Assembly (NCBI GenBank): GCA_037379885.1
Contig: JARRJC010000020.1
Location: 1 to 45,861, forward strand
DNA length: 45,861 bases
Direction of reading: 5' to 3'
Source: Limibacillus sp.
GTDB taxonomy: Bacteria; Pseudomonadota; Alphaproteobacteria; Kiloniellales; CECT-8803
The notes beneath the pieces were generated by a model. That model had not been told where the DNA came from and searched no databases. It was given only the letters and a program-made list of their open reading frames with translations. A program made the position numbers and the translations under genes. This document shows positions 1-8,203 of the stretch, one piece after another; position 1 is the first letter of the stretch; each line of letters begins with the position of its first letter.

Positions 1-65
1 CAGTCACTCTGTTGCCAAAATAACACGCTTGGCCTTTGCGCTTCCGGCAGGGACGGGTCGGAAGC

Positions 66-1742
66 TTATTCTCGATTTTTCATAGACTTCGCCCGGTACG
101 CCTCGATCAAGCCGTCGTGCCCTGGACCTCTCCGCAAGTAGATCGTCAGCCCTTCCTCGCTCTCGAAGGCCTTGGCGTAATCGGGGTGAAGATCAAGCAG
201 CGCCACCAGGGGAATTTTCTTGTTCATGATTACATAGGAGAAGTTCCCCGCCTCGAAGGGCTCGCGCCATTCAGGCCCGCCGGAGATCATCTCCTCATAC
301 CGATCGATGAAGTCATCGCCGTAGAGATCGGCCCGGCCATCGATGTAGACGCGCCGCTCCGGGTAGAGTTCGTGGATCAGGAAACCGCCGAGCCCGTATT
401 GATTGAGCATGGGGCCTTGCAGGTCGTTGTCTTGGATGAAGGTGACCAGGCCGGTCCAGCTCGGTTCGGTCTTCTGAAGGTGCTTGGGCAGCAGCACGGC
501 GCCCGCCACCGCGATCACCAGCAAGCAGGATACCGCCGAGAGCAGGATCGTCTCGGCGCGCGGGGAGAGATCCTCCCCGGCCTTGGAGGCATCGCGCTTG
601 AGAAAACGCAGACCTCGCGTCTGTAGCGTTCGCCGCCACGCGGCTTTCAGGGGTTCGAGAGCGCCGGCGCCGATGGCCTCCCCGGCGAACACGATCATCA
701 CCATGACCGTGAAGGGCGCGTGGCGCATGGAGGTCAGGCCGGCCAGCACGGTCAGCAGAGGGATCGCGGTCTCGGTCAAGTCGGGACGGCGGCCCCGGCT
801 GATCACGAGCGCGAAGAAGGCCAGCAGCGCGACCAGATACCAGCGCGCCATGAACTCGTGGAAATCGAAGGAGGCCCATTCCGCGATGAAGCTCTGGCTC
901 GCCGACTGTCCCATGACATAGAGCGGGTAGAGGAGGTGCGCGGGACCTTCCGGATTCAAGAAGGAGCCGAAAAGGCTGATCACCGCGCTGGCCCACAGCG
1001 CCTTCAGATAGGCACCCTCCGGCCGTCTATCCCGTTCGCCGAGATAGAGGCGGATGGTCTCCAGCGCTGCGAAACAGAAGAAGAAGGCGAGGGCGATGAA
1101 GTAGCCCCCGTGGAGGTTGACCCAAAGAGGCATCAAGAGGGGGATCAGGAACAGCCCGCGCAGCCGGTCCTGATAACGCGCGCGCCACAAGGCGCGCAGC
1201 AGGAGGGCAAAGAAGAGATAGGTGAAGAGGTGCGGGCGGGGCACCACGAAGACCATGTAAGCCGAAAGCATCAACAGAACCAGCAGCAGGCCCAGGAAGG
1301 GATTGCGGATTCGCTCGTTCGCGACTGAAAGGCAAACGGTCAAAGCGCCGGCGCCCAGAAGCGCGCTCACCACCAGGATCAAGTCCTCCCCGCCCAGCAG
1401 GTGAAGGCCGTAGAGCAGCACCTGGAAGAGCCATTCATGGAGGTTCCAGGCCTTGCCTTCGACGCTGTAGGAGAAGATATCGCCCTGCGGCAGCGTCCCG
1501 TGGAGGACGATCCACTCACCTGTCTTCACGTGCCAGTAGTAGTCGGGATCGATGATTCCGCCATCGAGACTTCCAAAGAGCCTGAAGGTGAAGATGAAGG
1601 TGAGCACGAGACAGCAGACGAGGAGCATCCTCGCCTCGGGCCGGGCCGCGCGGTCATGCTCGCTGGACCGCGCGGAACCGGGCGCGGCGAAGGGCAGGCT
1701 TGTGTCCGTCATGTCGCTGGTCTCAGACTTTCTGCGGGTCAC
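66..1742 (-). CDS. polytopic membrane protein, paralogue of the next gene
   Basis: I do not recognise a characterised family member. The 558-residue protein has a hydrophilic N-terminus and then about ten hydrophobic segments from residue 39 to about 420, followed by a soluble tail. Conserved-looking motifs are DPDYYWH (66-72, in the first external loop), LHEWL (about 101-105), WVNLHGGY in the middle and YIDGRADLYGDDF (466-478) in the tail. Each recurs in the next gene (1813-3417), so the two are tandem paralogues. An acidic D-x-D-Y-x-W-H motif after the first membrane segment recalls GT-C-type glycosyltransferases; this is inference, and no activity can be assigned. The start used is GTG at 1742; an ATG at 1712 (residue 11) is an alternative. 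Confidence 0.8.
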   Translation of the reverse strand: MTRRKSETSDMTDTSLPFAAPGSARSSEHDRAARPEARMLLVCCLVLTFIFTFRLFGSLDGGIIDPDYYWHVKTGEWIVLHGTLPQGDIFSYSVEGKAWNLHEWLFQVLLYGLHLLGGEDLILVVSALLGAGALTVCLSVANERIRNPFLGLLLVLLMLSAYMVFVVPRPHLFTYLFFALLLRALWRARYQDRLRGLFLIPLLMPLWVNLHGGYFIALAFFFCFAALETIRLYLGERDRRPEGAYLKALWASAVISLFGSFLNPEGPAHLLYPLYVMGQSASQSFIAEWASFDFHEFMARWYLVALLAFFALVISRGRRPDLTETAIPLLTVLAGLTSMRHAPFTVMVMIVFAGEAIGAGALEPLKAAWRRTLQTRGLRFLKRDASKAGEDLSPRAETILLSAVSCLLVIAVAGAVLLPKHLQKTEPSWTGLVTFIQDNDLQGPMLNQYGLGGFLIHELYPERRVYIDGRADLYGDDFIDRYEEMISGGPEWREPFEAGNFSYVIMNKKIPLVALLDLHPDYAKAFESEEGLTIYLRRGPGHDGLIEAYRAKSMKNRE

Positions 1743-1762
1743 TCGTCGGGCATTTCCCTAAA

Positions 1763-1768
1763 ATTATA
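1763..1768 (-). promoter_or_regulatory. possible -10 element between the two membrane paralogues
   Basis: The minus strand reads TATAAT here, in an AT-rich island of otherwise GC-rich sequence. It lies 20 bases before the GTG start and 50 before the alternative ATG of the downstream gene. No good -35 hexamer is seen at 16-18 bases, so this is weak. If it is real, the two paralogues can be transcribed separately, and transcription starting near 1756 would favour the ATG at 1712. Confidence 0.25.
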
Positions 1769-1812
1769 GGCAGCAATTGGTAACCGGGGGCTTAACCGCA
1801 TAGCCGGAATCC

Positions 1813-3417
1813 TCAACAGGCATGGACAGAGCCATCGCCCGGGCTCTCCGCCTCTTCCGGTAGAGCCAGCCTGCCGTTCGGCCCGGCCCGGCGGACAAAG
1901 AGCGCGAAGCCGGCCTCCTCGCAGACCAGGCCGAAGACGGGATCCATGAGAAGCAGCGAAGCCAGGACCGAGTCGCTGTAGATCACCAGATACTGCGCAT
2001 CCCAACGCTCCAGACTTTCGCGCCACCCCACACCCTTACTGGTCGCGCCGACCACCTCCTCGACGAAGGCGTCGCCGAACATATCCGCCCGGCCATCGAT
2101 CAGAACGGGTCGTTCAGGGCCAAGCGCATGGATCAGGTATCCTCCGATCCCATAGGCGTTGTAGAGCGGACCGCTCACAGCCTCGGCGCGGATCAAGGCC
2201 GTCATGGCGCGCGGTTCGATCGCCTCCATGCGCTCCCAATAGCGCGGGTTGAAGGGCATGATCAGCAGTCCGGCCAGCAGCAGGGGCGCCGCCGCCCAGC
2301 GGAGCTTGGAAAGCAGGGCGTCGCCCGCTGCCGCCTTCCCCCTCTCCGCTTCGCGCCAGCGTTGGAAGCGCGGCATCCGAGAGAGCATCAAGGCGCCGTA
2401 GGCCGTCATCACCAGCGTGGCGTAAGGGGCGTGACGAACACTGGTGAGCGCCGCGCCAAGGGTGATCAGCGGCACAAGCAGCTCGCTCAAGCCCAAGCGC
2501 CTCGGGACAAGGCTCGCCAGGAAGAGATAGGCGAGAAAGCTGACAAGCACCCACTTGTTGTCGAGCTTATGGAAATCGAAAGAGCCCCACTCCGCGATCA
2601 GCTTGTTGGCCGACATGGACATGACTTCGAAGGGATAGAGATAGCGCTCCACCCCATCGGGATTGAGGACGACGGCGATGGTTGAGAGCAGGACGGCCAT
2701 ACCCAGGTAGCGCAGATAGCGGCCCTCCGGACGGTTCTCGTCGGCGAAGATCCGGCTAGCGCCATCCAGGACAAGATAGGCCAGCGCGACGCTGAGGCCG
2801 ATGACGTATCCGCCATGCAGATTGACCCACAGAAGCATGATCGGCGGCAGCCAAAGCAGCAGACGGCAGCGCCCCTCATAGCGGGCGCGCCAGATCAGGG
2901 TCAGCCAAAGGGCGAAAAGCAGGTAGGAGAAAACCTGCGGACGCGGCGAGACGTAGTTCAGAAGCCCGGCCGAGAAGAAGAGCGTGAAGGCCGCCGCCAC
3001 CAGAGGGCTGCCTAGCAGGCGCGCCGCAATTCGATAGACGAGAAGCAGCGCGCCGCCGCAAAGCGCGGCGACGAGCAGCAAAAGCCCCTGCCCTCCGCCG
3101 AGATCGTAGGCCAGAAACAGAAGCGCCTGCGCCAGCCATTCGTGCAGCGCCCAGGGCGCGTCGGCAAAGCTGTGGGAGAAGATGTCGCCGTCGGGCAAAC
3201 GACCCTCGGCCAGGATCCAACGGCCGGTTTCCAGGTGCCAGAAGTAGTCGGTATCGAAGAAGCCGGTCGCCAGCGCCGACTGAACCGCGAAGACCGCCGC
3301 GAGCGAGAAGAAGGCCCAGGCCGAGAGGTTGACGCTCCACGCGCCGGGAGCCGCCGCTCCGGCTACGGCCTCGCTCTCTTCAGCGACTCCTGCTGCGCTG
3401 CCCGCTTCCCAGGTCAT
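1813..3417 (-). CDS. polytopic membrane protein, paralogue of the preceding gene
   Basis: This 534-residue membrane protein of unknown function shares the full architecture of the gene at 66-1742: an N-terminal membrane anchor, a D-T-D-Y-F-W-H-L-E-T-G motif in the first loop, ALHEWL, LLWVNLHGGY, an IAEWGSFDFH segment, SVRHAPY, and a soluble tail with LIDGRADMFGDAF. Both copies keep the same motif order and similar spacing, which shows an old tandem duplication rather than a recent copy. The matching motifs in the loops and tail are the likely functional residues. It lies 70 bases upstream of its paralogue on the same strand. A GT-C-like glycosyltransferase or a lipid-linked sugar-handling role is possible, but only by analogy. 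The ATG at 3417 is a clean start. Confidence 0.8.
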   Translation of the reverse strand: MTWEAGSAAGVAEESEAVAGAAAPGAWSVNLSAWAFFSLAAVFAVQSALATGFFDTDYFWHLETGRWILAEGRLPDGDIFSHSFADAPWALHEWLAQALLFLAYDLGGGQGLLLLVAALCGGALLLVYRIAARLLGSPLVAAAFTLFFSAGLLNYVSPRPQVFSYLLFALWLTLIWRARYEGRCRLLLWLPPIMLLWVNLHGGYVIGLSVALAYLVLDGASRIFADENRPEGRYLRYLGMAVLLSTIAVVLNPDGVERYLYPFEVMSMSANKLIAEWGSFDFHKLDNKWVLVSFLAYLFLASLVPRRLGLSELLVPLITLGAALTSVRHAPYATLVMTAYGALMLSRMPRFQRWREAERGKAAAGDALLSKLRWAAAPLLLAGLLIMPFNPRYWERMEAIEPRAMTALIRAEAVSGPLYNAYGIGGYLIHALGPERPVLIDGRADMFGDAFVEEVVGATSKGVGWRESLERWDAQYLVIYSDSVLASLLLMDPVFGLVCEEAGFALFVRRAGPNGRLALPEEAESPGDGSVHAC

Positions 3418-3498
3418 GGGTTGGCCCGCGTCCCCTCGGTTGTATCTGTAACATTCTATCTTTTTTAGATTCGAGGGGGAAGCGGCAGCGCCCGCGCC

Positions 3499-4839
3499 TC
3501 AGTCCTGCGCCTCTCCCAGACGGGCCGTGGCCAGAAGTGCGAGGAGCGCCGTCACGGCGATGGCCGCGAGCGCCCAGAGCAGGCTGATCGACATGACCGC
3601 GCCGATCACAGCACCGAACACCAGCAGGATCACCCCGATCGCGCTGTTGGAGAGCGCGACGTATTGGGAGCGCTTATCCTCCCCCGCCATGTCGACCAGA
3701 TGGGTCTTGCGGCCGATGCGCACGCCCGCATGGGCGATGCCCAGGACGAACAGCAAGACGCCATAGAGCCAGAGCGACCCGACCAGTCCGGACCCGCTTG
3801 CAGCAAGGGCCAGGGTGGCGGCGGCCAGGACGCCGGTCAGGGCCGCGCCCAGCATCATGGTCTTGCGGCTGGAACGGTCGGAGAGCGCGCCCCAGACGCT
3901 GGAGCTGACCGCGCCCGCGATGCCGGTCGCGACCACCAGCAGGCCCAGGGTGGCGATGTCGGACCCCAGGTTGCGCTGCGCCAGCGCCACGTAGATGGGT
4001 CCGGAAAAGGCGCTGCAAAGAAGCAGACTGCGCGCCAGCAGGAAGCGCTGGAGGTCCGGCTCGCGCAGCAGGTCACGGAGCTGGTCGGCCAGCACTTCCT
4101 TCAGGCCGCGCCCGCCATCGGTCGCGCCCGGATGCTCCTCGATGGCCGCGTAGGTCGCAGCGCCCAGAAGCCAGGAGCAGCCCGCCGCCGCGATCATGCC
4201 AAAGAGCAGCAGGTCCGAGCGCCCCTCTTCGGGTGTGAAGATCAGATACAGTCCGGTGAGCCCGGTCACGACGCCGGAGATGCTTGAGGCGTAGCCGTTC
4301 ACCCGCCCGCGCTTCCGCTTCGCGACGGTCTTGCCCAAGGTGTCCTTGGAGGCGACCGAAGAGACGCCCCGCGCGAGGGACTGCACGACGAGCAGCGCCA
4401 AGACCGTCCAGCCCGCCGCGGCCCCCTCCATGCCCAGGCCCGCCACCAGCGCCATCAGCAAAACGGAGCCGCCCTGCGCCAGACTGCCTGCGACCCAGAA
4501 CCACTTGCGCACGGCATAGCGGCGCACCGCACTGCCGAACAGCATCTGAGGCAGCAGCGCCAAGGATTCGCGGACCGGCACCAGCATGCCGATGAAGAAG
4601 CCGGGCGCGCCCAGAACCGCGAGCAGCCAGGGCAGCACGACCTTCGCGTCGGCCAGTCCATCGCCGATCTTGCTTAAGGAAAGCGCAGCGCTCTGAAGCA
4701 GAAAGTTGCGCGGCTGGTCGTTGCAGTGCGCATCGGATATGTCGCGGCAGAGGCGCGCGTCCTCCTCCCCGACCGCCAGTTCGTAGAGAGAGACGACCAG
4801 ATCCTTGTCTTCCTTCCGGCCCTCCGTCGCCGTCGCCAC
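3499..4839 (-). CDS. MFS transporter with hydrophilic N-terminal extension
   Basis: A 446-residue major facilitator superfamily protein of the inner membrane. The first 55 or so residues are hydrophilic and charged, then about twelve membrane segments follow (LPWLLAVLGAPGFFIGML is the first). A basic loop after the fifth or sixth segment reads SKDTLGKTVAKRKRGRVNGY, and the cytoplasmic loop before the second half contains GALSDRSSRKTMM, a good MFS motif-A-type signature. The GTG start at 4839 is supported by a near-perfect Shine-Dalgarno sequence (AAGGAGG) five bases upstream, so the N-terminal extension is real. The substrate is unknown. The gene stands alone, 81 bases from the membrane paralogue downstream and divergent from the secreted protein at 4892. 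Confidence 0.85.
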   Translation of the reverse strand: MATATEGRKEDKDLVVSLYELAVGEEDARLCRDISDAHCNDQPRNFLLQSAALSLSKIGDGLADAKVVLPWLLAVLGAPGFFIGMLVPVRESLALLPQMLFGSAVRRYAVRKWFWVAGSLAQGGSVLLMALVAGLGMEGAAAGWTVLALLVVQSLARGVSSVASKDTLGKTVAKRKRGRVNGYASSISGVVTGLTGLYLIFTPEEGRSDLLLFGMIAAAGCSWLLGAATYAAIEEHPGATDGGRGLKEVLADQLRDLLREPDLQRFLLARSLLLCSAFSGPIYVALAQRNLGSDIATLGLLVVATGIAGAVSSSVWGALSDRSSRKTMMLGAALTGVLAAATLALAASGSGLVGSLWLYGVLLFVLGIAHAGVRIGRKTHLVDMAGEDKRSQYVALSNSAIGVILLVFGAVIGAVMSISLLWALAAIAVTALLALLATARLGEAQD

Positions 4840-4891
4840 TTATGCCTCCTTCCAGTTTTGTTTCCCGCTCCGGGTGACATAGAGTTATGCC

Positions 4892-5770
4892 ATGGAATCA
4901 CCAACCCGAAACCCTGGCCGGTCCGCGCGCCAACGCCGATCAGGCTTCGCCACAAGCCTGATCGCGCCCCTGCTGCTTGCGGCCGCCACCGGCAGCGCCG
5001 CGGCGCAGGACCTGACGGTCCAGAAGCTCTCCTGCCAGGGCAACGAGCCCTTTTGGTCGCTGGAGATCAGCCAGGAGGAAGCGCGCCTCACGGAGATGGG
5101 CGAAACGGAGCGTCTCTTCAGGGGCAGTCTCTCGCGGCTCGACTATCTGGACCCGCCCTGGAGCGTGTGGCGCGGGCGCGGGCAGCGTGACGAGGGTGCT
5201 GAAGAGCCGCGGGAGAGCGATCTGGTCGCGGTGTTTCGCGCCGAAGTCTGTCTCGACAGCATGTCGGAGGAGGGCGGCCCCTTCGACCGGCGCGCGGTCC
5301 TTACCCTGCCCGACGGGCGGTTGGTCTCGGGCTGTTGCCGGGCCGCCGTCGGTCTCGACGCCAACGAGGCCCCGCTGGCCGATTTCGAGGATGTCGCGCG
5401 CGGCGACTGGACCGGGTTCCTGCCCCGCCTCGCGGAAACGCTCACCGGCTGCGTGGACAAGGGCTTCGTCGGACCCGTGGACAAGGTTCTGGGCGCCTGG
5501 CCGCTCCCGCGCGACCAGGGACTGGTCCGCGCGCTGATGCAGGATGGCGCGCGTCAGGACTGCGTCGCCGAGCAGGCGAGCGGCCAGGTTCTGCTGAGCG
5601 ACGCGGTCTCCGACCGCGCGGCGAAGGGCCGCTCGGAGGGCGACCCCTCATTTTACGCCGCCGCGCTTGGTCCGCCGCTGGCGACCTGCGGTCGCCTGGA
5701 AAAAGTGGTGCTGCCGGAAAAGGGCATGCTCGGCTGGCTTCACTACAAGGGGCCCGATTGCAGCTTCTAA
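4892..5770 (+). CDS. secreted protein with NEPFW motif (COG3650-like)
   Basis: A 292-residue exported protein of unknown function. The N-terminus has basic residues, a hydrophobic core (about 20-38) and an AAA-QD cleavage site near residue 39, which is a Sec signal peptide; there is no lipobox. Directly after it comes LSCQGNEPFWSLEI, the signature of the COG3650-type domain found in periplasmic proteins and lipoproteins related to heat-shock protein HslJ. The rest contains several cysteines (for example SGCCRAA, LTGCVDK, RQDCVAEQ, LATCGR, GPDCSF) that could form disulfides outside the cytoplasm. It is divergent from the MFS gene and convergent with the pirin gene, so it is probably a single transcription unit. 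The domain call is by motif only. Confidence 0.75.
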   Translation: MESPTRNPGRSARQRRSGFATSLIAPLLLAAATGSAAAQDLTVQKLSCQGNEPFWSLEISQEEARLTEMGETERLFRGSLSRLDYLDPPWSVWRGRGQRDEGAEEPRESDLVAVFRAEVCLDSMSEEGGPFDRRAVLTLPDGRLVSGCCRAAVGLDANEAPLADFEDVARGDWTGFLPRLAETLTGCVDKGFVGPVDKVLGAWPLPRDQGLVRALMQDGARQDCVAEQASGQVLLSDAVSDRAAKGRSEGDPSFYAAALGPPLATCGRLEKVVLPEKGMLGWLHYKGPDCSF

Positions 5771-5797
5771 CCAACGTCCGTCATTCCGGCAGGGGCC

Positions 5798-6712
5798 CTA
5801 TTCCGGAAGGGGAATGAAGTCCTCTTCGTCCGGCACCGGATCGAAGCGTCCCTCCTTCCAGTCCTGCTTGGCCTGCTCGATCCGCTCCTTGCGGGTCGAG
5901 ACGAAGTTCCACCAGATGGTCCGCGCCTCCGGCAGGCTCGCCCCGCCCAGCAGCATCAGGCGGCTGTCCTCCAGCGCCTTGATGGAGGGCGCGCGCCCCT
6001 CGCCGTAGACGGCCATGGCGAAGGGCTCCAGGGTCTCCCCGCCGGTCTCGGCCCGGCCCTCGGCCAGATAGGCGGCGCGCTCGGCATGCTCCTCGGGCAG
6101 GGCCAGTTCCGCGCCCGCCTTCATGCGCAGCTCCAGATAGAAGAGCGGGGAATGGACCGCGACCGGCGAGCTCTCGCCATAGGCGGACCCGGCGATCAGC
6201 GTCATCTCGCAGCCCTCGAAGCCTTCGATCCTCGGCAGGCTGCCTTCGGGATAGTGCTGGAAGCTGGGATCCGTCTCCTCCTGGTCGGCGGGCAGCGCGA
6301 TCCAGGCCTGGATGCCATAAAGGCGGCTGTGGCTGTCGCGCACTTCCGGCGCGGTCCGCTCCGAATGGACGATCCCTCGGCCCGCCGTCATCCAGTTCAC
6401 GGCGCCCGGGCGGATCGCTTGCAGGTAGCCCAGCGAATCGTGGTGAAGGATCTCTCCCTCGAAAAGGTAGGTCAGCGTGGCGAGCCCGATGTGGGGGTGC
6501 GGGCGCACGTTGATGCCCTCACCCGGCGGAAAATCCGCCGGGCCCATGGCGTCGAAGAAGACGAAGGGTCCGACCTTGCGGCGCTGGGCGACCGGCAGCA
6601 GGCGGCGCACGGAGAACCCGCCCAGGTCGCGCTCACGCGGTTGGATCATCAGCTCGACCTGTGCGCTCTCACAGCTCCTGCAATCGGGGCTCTCTGCCGG
6701 CTGCCAACTCAT
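5798..6712 (-). CDS. pirin family protein
   Basis: A 304-residue bicupin of the pirin family: cytosolic metal-binding proteins, some with quercetin dioxygenase activity. The N-terminal cupin shows the conserved metal ligands: RPHPHIG gives His72 and His74, and GRGIVHSE gives His116 and Glu118. The spacing matches the pirin iron site. The motif FVFFDAMGP just before it is also typical, and a pirin C-terminal domain occupies roughly residues 180-285. An N-terminal extension of about 20 residues (MSWQPAESPDCRSCESAQVE) precedes the core; a later start cannot be excluded. It is convergent with the secreted protein upstream in the map and divergent from mscS, so it is monocistronic. Its physiological substrate is unknown. 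Confidence 0.92.
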   Translation of the reverse strand: MSWQPAESPDCRSCESAQVELMIQPRERDLGGFSVRRLLPVAQRRKVGPFVFFDAMGPADFPPGEGINVRPHPHIGLATLTYLFEGEILHHDSLGYLQAIRPGAVNWMTAGRGIVHSERTAPEVRDSHSRLYGIQAWIALPADQEETDPSFQHYPEGSLPRIEGFEGCEMTLIAGSAYGESSPVAVHSPLFYLELRMKAGAELALPEEHAERAAYLAEGRAETGGETLEPFAMAVYGEGRAPSIKALEDSRLMLLGGASLPEARTIWWNFVSTRKERIEQAKQDWKEGRFDPVPDEEDFIPLPE

Positions 6713-6877
6713 GTGCGCTCATCCTCTTCCTTGCAGCGGTTCGACGTTCGCGAAATCCTACCCGCGGGCCGGGGCGTTATAAAGACATCAGAGCGTGTTA
6801 CACTTTGACGAAACCCCGCTTGACGAACACTGCCTGACGAGCCCGCCTCGCAGCCATTCGAACGGAGCCCCTGGACC

Positions 6878-8203
6878 TTGGACCAATCCCCCGGTTTCTT
6901 CGACAGTGTCAACCTCCAGAACCTGCTGATGGAGTTTGAGTTCTGGGCGCGCACGGAGCTTCTGACCCTCACTTCTCTCTTGCAGTTGATCCTGATCGCC
7001 ATCGCCTCGGCGGCCGCCTATCTGCTGGCGCGCCCCCTCGCCGCGCGGCTGCGCAGCCGGCTCACCGGGGGCAAGGGCTTCGAGCCGCCGCTCGCGCGGG
7101 TGCCGAGCGAGCTGCCGCTGCTTGTCTTCCCGGTGCTGTTGCTTCTTGCGCTGGTCATCGCCGAGGCGGGCGTGACCGCCGGAGGCCTGCCCAGCAAGTT
7201 CATCGAGAGCGCGGTCAGCCTGACGCTCGCCTGGATCGTCATCCGGGCGGGAACCACGCTGATGGCCAGCCAGGAGGCGGCCCGCGTGCTAGCCAGCGTG
7301 GTCTGGTTGCTGGCGGCGCTTTCGATCCTCGGCCTGCTGGACTACGCGACGGAGCTGCTCGATTCCTTCGCCTTTTCCATCGGCTCGCGGCGGATAACGC
7401 TGCTGATCGTGGTCAAGGGCCTGGCGATTCTCGGCATTCTGCTGTGGCTGGCGCAGCTGCTGTCGCGCTTCCTGTCGCGGCGCATTCAGCGCTCGGCGAT
7501 GCTGACGCCCTCGATCAAGGTGCTGACCGAGAAGGGCCTGAAGGTGGCGATCATCGCCGCCGTCTTCCTCTTCACCCTGGACTTCGTCGGCGTCGACCTG
7601 ACCGCCTTTGCCGTCTTCACCGGCGCGGTCGGCGTGGGCGTGGGCTTCGGCCTGCAGAAGGTCATCTCCAACCTCATCTCCGGCTTCATCCTCTTGATGG
7701 ACCGCTCGATCAAGCCGGGCGACGTGATCGAGCTGGAGGAGACCTTCGGCTGGGTGACCTCTCTCGGCGCGCGCTATGTCGCGCTTTCGACGCGGATCCC
7801 CAACGAGGATCTCATTACCCAGCGGGTGATCAACTGGTCCTACTCGAACCAACTCTTGCGCCTGCCGCTGAAGTTCGGCGTCTCCTATCACTCGGACGTG
7901 CGCAAGGCCATGGAGCTGTCGATAGAGGCGGCCAAGGGCGTGGCGCGGGTCCGGCAGGACCCGGCCCCGGTTTGCCGCCTGACCGGCTTTGGCGATTCTT
8001 CCGTCAATCTTGAGCTTCGGGTCTGGATCAGCGATCCGCAGGGCGGCGTGATGAACGTCACCAGCGAAGTCTTCCTGGCGCTCTGGGACCTGTTCAGGGA
8101 GAACGGGATCGAGATTCCCTTCCCGCAGCGCGACCTTCACATCAAGGAGGGCGCGGAACTCTCGGTCAGGATTCAGGGCCCGAAAGCAGACGATACACCT
8201 TGA
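6878..8203 (+). CDS. MscS-family mechanosensitive channel
   Basis: A 441-residue inner-membrane protein of the small-conductance mechanosensitive channel family, which opens under membrane tension to release solutes during hypo-osmotic shock. There are about five hydrophobic segments before residue 235. The pore-lining TM3 and beta domain are clear: FTGAVGVGVGFGLQ (247-260), QKVISNLISGFILL, then DRSIKPGDVIEL (275-286), which is the family signature. The C-terminal soluble alpha/beta domain ends around 425. The longest frame starts at TTG 6878; an ATG at residue 18 (6929) is an alternative. The 3' end runs 38 bases into the convergent adenylate cyclase gene. A cluster for methylated amines or compatible solutes makes an osmotic valve plausible, but the gene may be unrelated. 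Confidence 0.92.
   Translation: MDQSPGFFDSVNLQNLLMEFEFWARTELLTLTSLLQLILIAIASAAAYLLARPLAARLRSRLTGGKGFEPPLARVPSELPLLVFPVLLLLALVIAEAGVTAGGLPSKFIESAVSLTLAWIVIRAGTTLMASQEAARVLASVVWLLAALSILGLLDYATELLDSFAFSIGSRRITLLIVVKGLAILGILLWLAQLLSRFLSRRIQRSAMLTPSIKVLTEKGLKVAIIAAVFLFTLDFVGVDLTAFAVFTGAVGVGVGFGLQKVISNLISGFILLMDRSIKPGDVIELEETFGWVTSLGARYVALSTRIPNEDLITQRVINWSYSNQLLRLPLKFGVSYHSDVRKAMELSIEAAKGVARVRQDPAPVCRLTGFGDSSVNLELRVWISDPQGGVMNVTSEVFLALWDLFRENGIEIPFPQRDLHIKEGAELSVRIQGPKADDTP

Noticed and set aside
5771-5818. TTCCGG repeats between convergent genes as a bidirectional terminator
   Set aside because: Arms are short and interrupted, with no T-run on either strand.
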